From Monocercomonoides exilis (taxonomy: Eukaryota; Preaxostyla; Oxymonadida; Polymastigidae): DNA of 64,000 bases. Shown here one piece after another: positions 44,488 through 55,364 of the stretch. How positions within the stretch are numbered: the first letter of the stretch is position 1; each line of letters starts with the position of its first letter. The stretch is taken from contig LSRY02000047.1 of the NCBI GenBank assembly GCA_001643675.2, forward strand, positions 682,001 to 746,000, given 5' to 3'. The notes beneath the pieces were generated by a model, which saw only the letters and a program-made list of their open reading frames with translations, was not told the DNA's origin and ran no database searches. The position numbers were made by a program, and so were the translations under genes.

Positions 44488-47400
44488 TTACTCAAAAGAG
44501 CGAGAAGCCGCGAATGAAATGGAGCAAAAGTTCTGAGAATCTGAATTGAGTGTGTCTGCCCACGTGATGCATGGCTCTGTGTGAGGAAAATGTCCTTTTT
44601 GGATGTTTTGAAGCATCTCGACAAAACTTGGACCAAATTCTGAGGAAGACAGGCAGCATATTTCGATGTTGCATACATCGGAAGTGTTCAGAGAATGCCT
44701 GAGGTTAAAAAAAAAATGCGATTAATGGCAATGTTAAAAAATATTAATGTATTGCAGAAATAAAATAAAATATAAAAAAATAAATTCAACAATACAATAA
44801 GCCAAACTGGTTAATCACTGAACCCAAATGTCTGAAAACGCTTTCTGCAAGTTCTGAATATATGCTCTTGCAATCCGTTGCAGCTGCTTCTGTTTGTTTT
44901 CCTTCTGAAGAAGAAGAGGAAGGGGAAGAAGAAGACTCAGAATGAGGCATCGCTCTTTGCGAGATCAGCACATGGCCAGCAGCACACAGCTGTGCAACTG
45001 CGCGGTATTCGCAGGAGAGTTTGAAGGGCAAAGGAACATCTTTGTACTCCACTCGAAATGCAGCTGTCTCTGGCTGGTTTGGAAGCCTGCACAGGATTGA
45101 TTCTAAGCTCATGCATTTTGTTTCGTTCTGTTCGTTTTTTGCTGAATTTGTTGAGAGTTTTTCTTTTTCTTCTTCTTTTTCTTCATCATTTTTCTGTTCT
45201 TCTGCTTCCATCTCACGTTTAACTTGTTTTATTGCAGAGCTAACAAAGCTCTGTGCAAAAAGAGTTGGAATAATATTTACATGAAATCGCAACTGATTTG
45301 AAAGAAGTGAAGAAAGTTGAGTGGAAGAGCAGTCCACAGACGAAGACGAAGAAGAAGAAGGGTGATTGATATGTATTATTTGTACAAGAGTTGGCGGAAG
45401 AGATTCCAAAAGCTTAACCTGAGCAGAGGTTAGTTTTAAAAGTTCCATGATATCTTCATTGAACAAATAATCGTCTTCCTCTTCCTCTTCTTCCTCTTCT
45501 TCGTTACTATCATCCTCCTCCTCGTCTTCTTCTATTTCGAGTCCTTCTTTTTCTCTCTCTTCTTTTTCTTTCTGTCTAATCGTCCACACAACAGATCCTT
45601 TTTTCTTCTTCAATTTGAAATAGAAGAGTTCAGGATGCTCGTAAATCTCTCTCTCTTTCTTTTTTTTCTGGAATCGCTCGTTGAAAAGAGCAATCAATGC
45701 AAAACGCACAAAGTCAATGGGATCAAAGGCTTCCGTACAGCGTGAGCAAGTCTTCTGGTATTCCACAAAACTTCTATCAAACTCAATTTCTTCAGCATTT
45801 TTCGCCTGTGAAGAAAGCTGCTGCTGTTCTTCAACAGCAATGCAAACTGTCAGTTGAAGAAGATTGGATATAAAATCGACCGAACTGGAGTTGCATTCAT
45901 TGGCAAAGGAATAAAGAGAGCGGAAGATTGCAAGGGGAAGAGAAAGACTCGAAGAAGCAAACGACAGCTCAACCTCTGAAGTGCTTTGCTTCTGTTTAGA
46001 TGTATCTCTTTTTTCCTTTCCTACTTCTGTTTCTGTTTCTGCTTCTCCTGCTGTTGCTTCTTCTGTTGGACTTAGTGGAATTCCCTCTTCTTTTGGTTTG
46101 TGTTTGTTATTTAACTGGTCAGTTGACGAATTTCCCAAGCAATTGAAAGGCACAGCATCTGAACAGAAAGTGAGTGCATCTGCTTCTCTGATGTGGCTAA
46201 CAGGCCATCCGTTGAGCGATGGAAACAGAGGCTGCAGCGACAAGACACGCACACACTGATGAGAAGGAAAATGGTTAACTGGAGCTGTTGAGGAGGACGA
46301 AATCTGATCTGCTGAATGAAGACGACAGATTGCATGAAGTGTGCACAAAGCAGATTCGCAACAAAAATTGGATTTGCCTCCAAAACTAATGTTAGATACA
46401 GGAAATGATTGAGGAACAGTAGTGCGTTCAGGCTGTGAAGAGAACAGAATGTCTGAGAGGGCACTGCGAATCAACGCTGTAATTGAGTCAATGGTGCCAA
46501 ATTCTGAAGGGTTGATGTGAATGCGGAGCGAAATGACGTTTTCTCGGAGAATAGAGCTGATGTGTGCTGGGGCTAGTTCCGAGTCTGTTTCTAAAGAATG
46601 CGGATGAATTCTTTGCTTAATTGAGAGAGCCAACTGGTGAAGAAGTGAAGTGATGCAGTTGGACAGAAATTGCTCAGACGAAACTTGATCAGAACTCGAA
46701 GAAGAACTGGACATTTTTTCGTTAATGGCATCCGAAGATAGAATATGAGTGAATGTTGCGAAATATGATGCGCATGAAGAGTGTGACGCTTCCAATGAGT
46801 TTCTTGTTGAGCCTTCTTCGTGAATTGGAGGAAGTGGTGTGAAGAACTTAGCCAGCAGAGCCAGGTCTTTGTGAGATGGAACAGGAACTGGAGTGACAAT
46901 TCGAAGAGAATGAGAGCTGGATGAAGGAAGCGAAGGAAAAGTTTCATGCTCTGAAGATTGATTGCGCTCATCAATGGGAGGAGGCGCACTAAACACGAGG
47001 TACCCAGGCGGATCAAACAGACGATCGTCTCCGTCAATCACACGCCAGGCACAAAACTCTTTGAGATCATTTTTTTCTACTTTGTCTGAATCCTTCTTGG
47101 TTACACAATTATCGGAAATTGGAGATGAAGATCTGATGAGATAAGCATTCCAGTGCAATGAGCCGTATCTAAAAAGGGCAGGACAGTCACAAACAAGTGT
47201 TTCATACTCTCCTCCTTCTCCACATACGTTCACACCATATTGTTTGTGCTGAATGAATAAACATAAAAAAATAACAAGAAAATACAGGGAAATTATTTTT
47301 TTGAGTAATTTGATACAAACGCAACAAATATCAATCAATTATAATAAAAATAAAAATGTACCGCGTTCATTAATAGTGTAAATACTTCATCAAGCCTCTT

Positions 47401-48144
47401 TCCAAGTATTTTTCGTGGTGGTAATCCTGCAGCAGCAACTTTCACCAAAATCGCATTAACCCCATCTTCTAGCATCGAATTAAGCAAAATTGGTTGGGGG
47501 ATGTGCCATAGAAGTGAAACGTTCTGCAAGCCAAGACGAGAACAACTTTTTTTGATGTTATTTATTAAAATATTCATGCATATTTTATGAAATATAGACA
47601 GCATACACATTTTCAACTCTTTCCCTCTGATAATCAGATGCTATGGCGCCTGTTGAAACATATTGCAGTTGTGGAAATTTGTCCTGTCAAAGGAAAGTCT
47701 TTTTGATTTTAATCAAATAATATGCACACTTTGACAGATGACAAAAGCAAAAACATGTCCTCAACCTCATCTCCACTTGTTTCTGTGTATTCCATATTCA
47801 AGGATTTTGATTTTCTGCACAAGAAAAAAAAATTATGATAAAAATTATCATTTATAAAGTCAAAACCCCGTAATAATCTTTCTGAAAAATTGCACCCCAA
47901 TACATTTTTCTTGTGAAACAACACCAAGTGTACCTACACTCTGAAACATATAGCTATCAAGTTCTTCCACTTTACAAAAAGACAATAATAAATAAAAAAA
48001 CGAATAAATAAAAATAGAAGCACCTCCATCTGGTGGACTTAAAGAAGCAATTGCAACTAAAGAAAGTCCAGCTTTTTTGCATTGCAACAAATTGTAGATG
48101 CTGTCCTTTCCTCCAGAAACGAGTCCACAAAGTTGATTAATCAT
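44488..48144 (-). CDS. DPH6: Diphthine-ammonia ligase with C-terminal RidA-like region
   Basis: Seven exons: 48024-48144, 47867-47969, 47730-47814, 47607-47683, 47362-47545, 44808-47248 and 44488-44698 (1073 residues, TAA stop). The ATP-pyrophosphatase domain is complete: P-loop LVSGGKDSIYNLLQCKKAG, EELDSYMFQSVG, SGDEVEDM, GAIASDYQRERVENV|CSRLGL, ILVKVAAAGL and YGVNVCGEGGEYETL. It catalyses the last step of diphthamide formation on elongation factor 2, in the cytosol. As in the fungal enzyme the long C-terminal part appears to contain RidA/YjgF-like modules, the last around SVINQHSLNTSDVCNIEICC. Low-complexity acidic inserts (about residues 755-785, mostly Glu and Asp) enlarge it. The last intron is inferred from phase and pattern. 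Confidence 0.92.
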
Positions 48145-48617
48145 TATTATGGGACATATGTATGCGATTTCAGAATGAATTAATACAAAAAAAGTTTGAT
48201 AAATCAATCTGTTTTTAAAAAATTAGCTTGTTAATCATTGATAAAATAAAATGTAATTGTTTTATGAAGACAAAAGATTCAAAGATTAATTTGTTTGTTC
48301 TGAAAAGGAAAGCAAATGCAAGATAGAAATTTTATTGATGCATGTATTATTCTGACTGTGATAAAATAAAAAAATACTTAGATAACTTTGGGCACTCTGT
48401 TATTATAAAAGTAAAAAAGTAATAGAGACAGAAATAAAAAATTCTTCAAAATATGAACAATATGAGAACGAGAAAGATCGAATAATATAGCTGATTAAAT
48501 TGAGATGAAGCGTTAAAGGCAATGAAAGAAATGCGACACGGAAATAGTCTGCTTCTTTTTATTCATTTTTATTTCAAATTCATAAAATAGCGCGGTTCAT
48601 TTCACCTGCATTTGTCC
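48145..48617. other. AT-rich spacer upstream of DPH6
   Basis: No further gene. Contains the DPH6 promoter side and the 3' flank of the capping protein alpha gene. Confidence 0.6.
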
Positions 48618-49896
48618 TTACTTTGGCATGATATTTGACATATTTCCTTGCAAAGCAAACACATCCCAGTTAATCTTTGTCTTTGAGCGAGGAAGTTTCA
48701 TTCGAAGTGCTCTGAAAGAAGATTCTGCAAGGCGGATAAAGGATTCGTCGATGGATTGCTGGAACTTCTGCTCTTCAGAAATGATGGCATTCTTCACATC
48801 CTTTGCAATCTGTGCCAAGTTTTCCTAAATATAAAGAAAGAAGCACAATCACATTAAAACATAAAATTGAAGTTTATAGAAAATGATTTGAAATTATAGT
48901 TCAAATGAAAGCAAACGCTTGCATTTATTTTCCTCTCTGCTCTATCCTCGGTGTTAAGATGAACATTTCCAGCTTCAAAGAAATGTGCAGCAACAGACAT
49001 CTCTCCAGAAAGCTGGTGCTTATCCTCACTAAGTTCAAGTATCCACGTGGATTTCCACTGCCCTCCCCTTAAATGAAAAAATCAACATAACCAATTTTTT
49101 TATTGTAAAATGCTAAAAATAACTGCATACCACATTGATTTTGGATTAACTTTAGTGGAGTTTATGCAAATAATAATTGCTTTTCCGCCATCATCTGAGT
49201 CGCTTGCGAATACTGAGCAAACGCCATCGGGGAAGTGATCGCTAACATATTTTGTTATTGCATCATCGATGGCTTTGCTATTGAATCACGAAGTATATAC
49301 AGTTACTCTCAAGTCTCATTTTTCCAAAAAAAAAAAAAAATCAAACCGAAGTGGTTCGTGTTCTGCTGTGGATTCTTCTTCAAGGGGTTGCACATCTGTT
49401 ACAGTCTGATATTTAAAATGATTGAATCAATATTTCATCTTCTTTTTTAGCATTAAGAATGCAAGCCTTTGTTGAATGATCATATGTAATGATACGCTTT
49501 CCTCTTGGATCAAGGTAGTGCGTGTCATCAAGTTCTCCAAATTGACAAATTAGCATCTTTAATAGATCGATATATTCAAAAATTTTTGTATTGGAGAATA
49601 AAATCAAACTTTCTCTTTTGTTTCAGGAATTGTAACAACTTGATATTGTTCGATATGTCTCTGGTGGAAATATTGCTCCTTCAAAGGGCTTAAATCTTTC
49701 GAATCTCCAACAATTGTTTCGAGTGCTGAAAGTTTTGACACACGAAAATGAAGAAATATCATTCAAAAATTTTTCCAAAGATTATCAAACCTTGATATAC
49801 ATCATTTTCTTCCTGTGGAGGAGATGAAAGAATAAATCTCCCAATTGTTTCTTGGAAGTCAGTTTCTTCATCAATGGGCTGTTCTTCCTCAGTCAT
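48618..49896 (-). CDS. CAPZA: F-actin capping protein alpha subunit
   Basis: Seven exons: 49791-49896, 49610-49725, 49467-49556, 49347-49405, 49131-49277, 48917-49067 and 48618-48824 (291 residues; family about 286). Blocks: LICQFGELDDTHYLDPRGKR, YDHSTK|TVTDVQPLEEE, AIDDAITKYVSDHFPDGVCS, MW|GGQWKSTW, HFFEAGNVHL, and the C-terminal FRALRMKLPRSKTKINWD, which matches the CapZ alpha tail. Together with the beta subunit it caps filament barbed ends. Intron 3 (49406-49466) begins with GC rather than GT. It lies 615 bp downstream of the beta-subunit gene, on the same strand. Confidence 0.95.
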
Positions 49897-50511
49897 GTTT
49901 TTCTGTTCAACCGTATGGGTTGATCGATATAAAGCAACAATTATTATTAATGAGCAACATTTTTTTCAATAAACGTCCAAAGCATCCACATACGTGTTAA
50001 TAAAAAAGTTGATTAGAAAATAGAAAAAGAGATAAATAATCTCAATGCGAAAATGAATCGTTTTTGTTGAAGAAGAAATTGTTAAGAAAAGGATTATCAA
50101 TCATTTTTCCAATATTTCTCCTGTGAAAATAATATTTTTGAATCTTCTTTAAATAACTCTTTTATTTAACCTATTTCAAAATGTTAAAACAAATGTAATT
50201 TACCAAATTTGTTTGTAATATGCGCTTCTTTACGAATATCAATGAGTCAGAAATGAGATGATGATTAATGAAAGAGCATTAACACTCAGACAGATGAAAC
50301 GACAAACAATGCTTTCATAGGGAAAAAATAATAATAATTAAAAACAGAAGAAAAGAAAAATTATTGGAAAGAAACTTTATAATTCTTGCGCGCACAAAAA
50401 AGACAGAAACTCTACATTATAATAAAATGCATTTTGAATAAAAATAAATTTCTTTTCTCCATTCGGATCAAATGGAAGGGATACACAAAGACAGGTTAAA
50501 GGAAGTTGGAT
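49897..50511. other. AT-rich spacer between capping protein genes
   Basis: 615 bp between the beta stop and the alpha start. AT-rich with no gene seen. It is long enough for separate promoters. Confidence 0.6.
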
Positions 50512-51626
50512 TTAAGAAAGCGGATCAGAGGAAGGTGATTCTCCAATTGGAAGTACCATTTTTGTCGATGCTTTAAATCTCAGCTCCTGTACAGAACGCA
50601 GATCGCTGACAATTCCCTTCACTCTCCCAAAATATACTGTCTCAATGTGAGATCGCATCTGATTTTCACTTTCCTCCACCATCATTCCCATAGTTTTCGC
50701 TTGTTGTGCTGGTGTAGTGGCATGAACTCCGAGTTTTTCAAACTAAGATTAATAATAATGGAATGTGAAATTGTATAAAAACAATCAATAAAAAATTTGG
50801 ATGTTTGTGTTTATTAAAAAGATAATGATAATAAAGAGAATGAAAGTGTGACATATCCAAAAAAAGTAAAACCTTTCTTGTAAGATTGCCAGATAGATCA
50901 ACAGGTGAGATGCCAAGGGATAAAGATATTGCTGTTGTAAGTCTAAAATCATATGCGCTTGAGTCAGTTGTTGATTTTGTTATTTTGAAAAAGTGGCTGC
51001 TATTCCAAGTTCCTTTTTGATGAGTTTCTCGACTGTCATAATCTGAAAAACATAAAATATTTATTGAATGTTTGAAAATATATATATATACCTTTCTTTA
51101 AAAGGACGCATGCTGCCATTCCTTCACCAGATTCCCATGCATAGACAGATGAGTATCCGCCTTCGTAATATACTTGCAAATATTTTTCGAAAAGACCATT
51201 AGCTTCTATTTCAAGTGATCGAAGTTTATCAGACGGGAGAAGACCTTCTTCGAGTGGTGGAAAGTATTGATTTGAATATGGCGAACTTTATATTTAATGA
51301 ATATAAACAATATGTTTTTAATTTCCAATATATTTTTTTGTTATAAAAAATCTGTGAATTTTCATACCGATATGAATCTCCATCGCGATTGTAATCGCAA
51401 ATTATAAAATCTCTTCCAACAGTTGTATCTGTTTCAGTTTTCAAAGGAACTTCAATGTGCTGCAAAAGCTTTTCTGTTAGATCATCTGCCAAATACATCA
51501 GATCTCTGGAGAGAAATGAACCTTATGGAAAATGTATTTTTCAAACCCTAATGTTTGTTCAATCGTTGAAGGTGGCATTCTTCGAGTCAGATTCATGCAA
51601 GCCGTAAAACGATCGTCTGCAGACAT
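50512..51626 (-). CDS. CAPZB: F-actin capping protein beta subunit
   Basis: Five exons: 51547-51626, 51368-51505, 51092-51285, 50873-51042 and 50512-50742 (270 residues, family about 272). Blocks: MNLTRRMPPSTIEQTL|GDLM, GRDFIICDYNRDGDSYR|SPYS, LPSDKLRSLEIEANGLF, YYEGGYSSVYAWESGEG, LSGNLTRK|FEKLG, ENQMRSHIETVYFGRVKGIV. All are hallmarks of CapZ beta, including the CDYNRDGDSYRSP signature. The first intron is only 41 nt. Neighbouring the alpha subunit gene makes this a two-gene heterodimer cluster. Confidence 0.96.
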
Positions 51627-52700
51627 TTTGATTTTTTTCTTTCGGCTATTGATCGATAACCATAATACAATAAGACAGATTTTCAGAAAATTGGAGATGT
51701 TGAAAGTGAAAACTTCTTAAATTGAATTTGTGCTATATATTTCTTTATCAATATGAATTAAAAAAAGGAGACGGACAAAAATACCCACATTGTCCACACA
51801 AGAAAAAAAAGAAAAAAAAAGTTTTAATTCATGTACCCTTCCTTCAGTACAAATGTCTTAGAGATTCCTCGTCCAATTTCCAATAAACAAATATGAAATA
51901 ACATTTCAAATTAAAAGTGTTCAACAAATGGTATAATAATGAGCAAGTTTCCGTTGTAGTTATTACGCTGTCAAATGTTGAAATTTGTGGATTTGATCTC
52001 AGAATTGTATTGAAATGGATATATTGAAGAGTTTTTCATTGATAATCAAAACCGATATCGAAATTGCTTTTCTAAACACTGTTCTATCATCATTTTATTT
52101 GTTTCCATTTGAATGGAAAATACTTTTGTTCACCCAATTCATTTCAATTTTTCATTTTCCATTTCTATCTTCTTTAACAGTCAAACAAATCAACCTGAAA
52201 TAAAATAGAAAAAATGAGGAAATCAACAACAACGAAATCCATCAATAATGCAAACATAGTCAATTCTCATTCTCTGTCAAAAACTGCTTCAAAATATGAA
52301 TAATTAAATTAATTCCTTTTTTAAGAATTTTTCGCTGAGAGTTTTCCATATTTTTCTATAAAATTCCATTTCCATATTTCCCGTTGAAGTCAAATCCAAA
52401 TCTTAAGGTGCAATTGCAGAAAAAGTTTGTAATTCCATTTCTCAAACAAAAACATCTCAATGATGATTAGCTATTGGTTTGATCAGATCTATCAAAAGAT
52501 TTGTCTAACTGGATTGTCCTTAAGTATCGATTGCTTTATAGAAACTTTTGCAAAGGTTGATCTTTTATAAAACTAAACAATCAGTTTTGTAGGTTTTGCT
52601 TTGATTTTTTAAAAGATAATCAACTTTTTTTTGTTATTTTCATAATTTGTGAAATGATAATCCGTTGCAAATACAAAAAACATATCCTTTAACAAACAGA
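51627..52700. other. AT-rich spacer of about 1 kb
   Basis: One 62-codon open frame (52015-52203) has no recognisable content. No gene, RNA or clear repeat seen. Confidence 0.5.
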
Positions 52701-54182
52701 ATGAGAATGAACACCAGAAACAAGCTAGAAGATGAAACTTATGTGCAATGCCTTTCAGACAAAATTTTAAGTTAGCTCAATTTTTCTTTTTTTAAAAATG
52801 AGAAATTTAATTTATTTTTTAATTTCTTTGTGAAGAATTATTTGACGATTTCGAACATTGCGCTACAAATGTACAAAAACAAAAAATCGAAGAAATGAAT
52901 GCATTAATTGAAGAAATGAATGAAAAAGAATATAATTTGATTTTTACAATCGAACTGTTTAATAAAGTCGACAAAATGATTGAAGGAAAGAATCAGGCTT
53001 CTGGGAATATCTTTTTATTGTTGAAGCATATTGGATACAACAAAACAATGAAACATATATTTAATGATGGCTTCATCAATTCTTCGTTAAGTACAAGAAT
53101 TGAAAAGTTGATTTTCAAAGAAAACCAGAAAAATGAAGAAGAAAACGTAAATCAGTTGATTTGCCTTTGTGAATGTTGTTTATTTTTGCGAAATGATGAA
53201 GATGATTGTTCAGAGGAATTAGTTCATATTTGCGTGTCTTGTCTTCTGAAAGTTGCACTGAGGAAAGAGGAATGTGAGCAAGCACAAAGAGAAGTGGAAA
53301 TGGCTTTAGTTGCATTGAGCAATATCGGGGCATGGGTGGTATGATTTCTTTTCTTCTTTTTTCTTTTTGTTGTTATAAAATTGTATTTGATGTTTATTCG
53401 ATATTTGTAATTTTTCGAAATAGGAAATGAAAGAAGATTTGTTTTTGGATGAGCTCAAAGAGGTTATCAAGCATCATGAGGAGCATCTTAACCTTACTCA
53501 AGTTGCGTATCAATCAGCTTGGATGTCTTTGATAAACAGACTATGGAACGACAAAAGCTTGGAAGAAGTGGTTGTGAATGAACTGCATTTTGTTCGAGAA
53601 GCAGTTAGAGAGTTGGAATACCTATTAATGCGTGTTGATTGGAAGGAAACAGGAAACGAAATCAAAGAAACGAAAGAAATGAAGTTAATTTGGAGATGGA
53701 TCGTTTCACTTGGAAATTTATTTTGTGCTTCGTCCTTATGGAAAAATGAATATATTGAGCTGATTCAATGTCTTGCTAAGATTTGCATCGCAGCAAGAGA
53801 AAAAAAACGAAAAGTTTTTTCCCAGTGCATTTCTACTTTTCGTGTGATTACACAACCGTATAATGCACATATTTATTATTTGCTTGATGGAGGTGCTTTT
53901 GATCTTCTTATGGAGGAAATTCAGCAATCTACGTTACAAGATGGAATTGCAGGTAATTGCTTAGATTTCTTTTTGCGTATTTCTGCTAGAGCGAATAAAA
54001 AGATGGATAATGAAATTAACGAAGCAAAAAGAAAGGCAAAAAGAAAGGAGATATTTGAAAAGATGGAAGAAGAAGGATTCGAAGATATAATCACAAGCTT
54101 TCTCGAAAACATTCCATTCATTAACAAAAATTATTATTTAGTATTATCATTTAATATTTCAGATTATTTGGTGAATATTTAA
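52701..54182 (+). CDS. Helix-rich protein of unknown family
   Basis: Exons 52701-52770, 52836-53338 and 53424-54182 (443 residues, TAA stop), joined in frame by GTTAGC...GTGAAG and GTATGA...AATAG introns. The protein is almost entirely amphipathic helix, rich in Glu, Leu, Lys and Ile, with a run of helical pairs such as VEMALVALSNIGAWV and ELHFVREAVRELEYLL. This suggests an ARM/HEAT-like solenoid (inference). A Lys/Glu coil (AKRKAKRKEIFEKMEEEGFE) precedes the C-terminus. No signal peptide or membrane segment. I cannot assign a function. Such a protein is likely to have paralogues in the genome. Confidence 0.8.
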
Positions 54183-54801
54183 ATCATATGTGCTTTTAGG
54201 ACTTTGCTTGTTTGAGACTTATTTATATAAATGTTTTTGCTTTTATTTTTATTAGAAAAGAAGAAAATTGATGTTTTATTTCATTCCAAAAATACATTTG
54301 TTACGAATTATTTTGCTTTATAATTTTTGTTCCACAGACTATTTTCTTTTATTTTTAGAAATTATTTAATTTTTCTTCATTTTTTGCATGATGATGTGAG
54401 ACTTATTATGTTATTATAGCAGGAAAAGTTGGAACAAATCGTTGTTTTTATCTAAAATATTTCTCCATTTCAATGGCGCCAAAAAAAGAAAAGAAAAAGA
54501 AAAGAAAAAAAAAAAAGAAAAGAAAAGAAAAAAGAAAAAGAAAAGAAAAAAGAAAAAGAAAAGAAAAAAAAAACTCTTGTGAAACAATCAAAAGCTTTAA
54601 TTAAAGCTCTTTTTCACTAAATAGAACAAAATAAATTTTAATTATATGGAACTTCTTTCCCATGTTCATAAACAAAATCAATCGTAATTCATTAATACAA
54701 ACACTAATTGTCGTTTTTGCTGCCTCAATTATTTTCTAACAAAACATAGTTTTCAAGAATGCAACATTATTATTTAAACATTTGTATTTAAAAAACTGGA
54801 T
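54183..54801. other. AT-rich spacer with AAAAG repeat
   Basis: An imperfect AAAAG/AAAAAG repeat spans about 54482-54573. No gene seen. Confidence 0.65.
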
Positions 54802-55329
54802 TCAAGTTTCAGCCGTAGATTGCTTTTGAGGGTTATCATTTGGAGATTTCGAAGTTGGAAATAAAAAATTATACAAGGGGGAAGTACCGTCAGAAGGAGT
54901 TGTTGCGCGAACTTCTTCAGAATAAGTTGATGGATGATTACTTGTTTGGTGATGAATCGATCCACATAATGTGCAAATACGATGCTTTTTTGATTTATGT
55001 GACAGTATGTGATTATGCAGGCACTTTTCTGAACTGTAAACCTTTTTGCATTTCAAAAAATTGCATTTCCAACATTTTATTTTTGTATGAGAAATTTTGC
55101 GATGGTAACGCAATAACGTAAGAGTTGAAAAAGTTCTTTTACACCCAGGGGAAGAGCATGTAAATAGGTGTTTTGCGCAGTGAGATTTCATCTGTAAGAA
55201 ACGAATAAAGAAATGAACTTATTTATCTGTAAATGATCTTATAACCATAGGAAAAGAAAAAAAGTACTTGGACTAAAATGGATTTGATTTCTTGCGTTGA
55301 AAGAACGTTAAGTCCAGGTTTGTAATTTT
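54802..55329 (-). CDS. C2H2 zinc-finger protein (5' end unresolved)
   Basis: Exons 54802-55191 and about 55268-55329, joined by GTACTT...TTACAG. The upstream exon reads KPGLNVLSTQEIKSIL. Zinc fingers follow: an incomplete one ending in H-x3-H (SHCAKH), a full C2H2 finger FTCSSPGCKRTFSTLTLL...H-x4-H, and another with C-x5-C spacing (CNFLKCKKVYSSEKCLHNH...H), then CTLCGS with further His. The C-terminus is Ser/Thr/Pro-rich. Probably a nucleic-acid binder such as a transcription factor (inference). The first coding exon was not found; it must lie at or beyond 55370, which would overlap the divergent importin gene. Confidence 0.75.
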
Positions 55330-55364
55330 CTTTAAAATTATTAACATTAACTTACAATTTTTTC

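Noticed and set aside
47860-47960. An extra intron after SVG in DPH6
   Set aside because: Reading through GTACAC matches the family better, and the next splice at 47866 then joins in phase.
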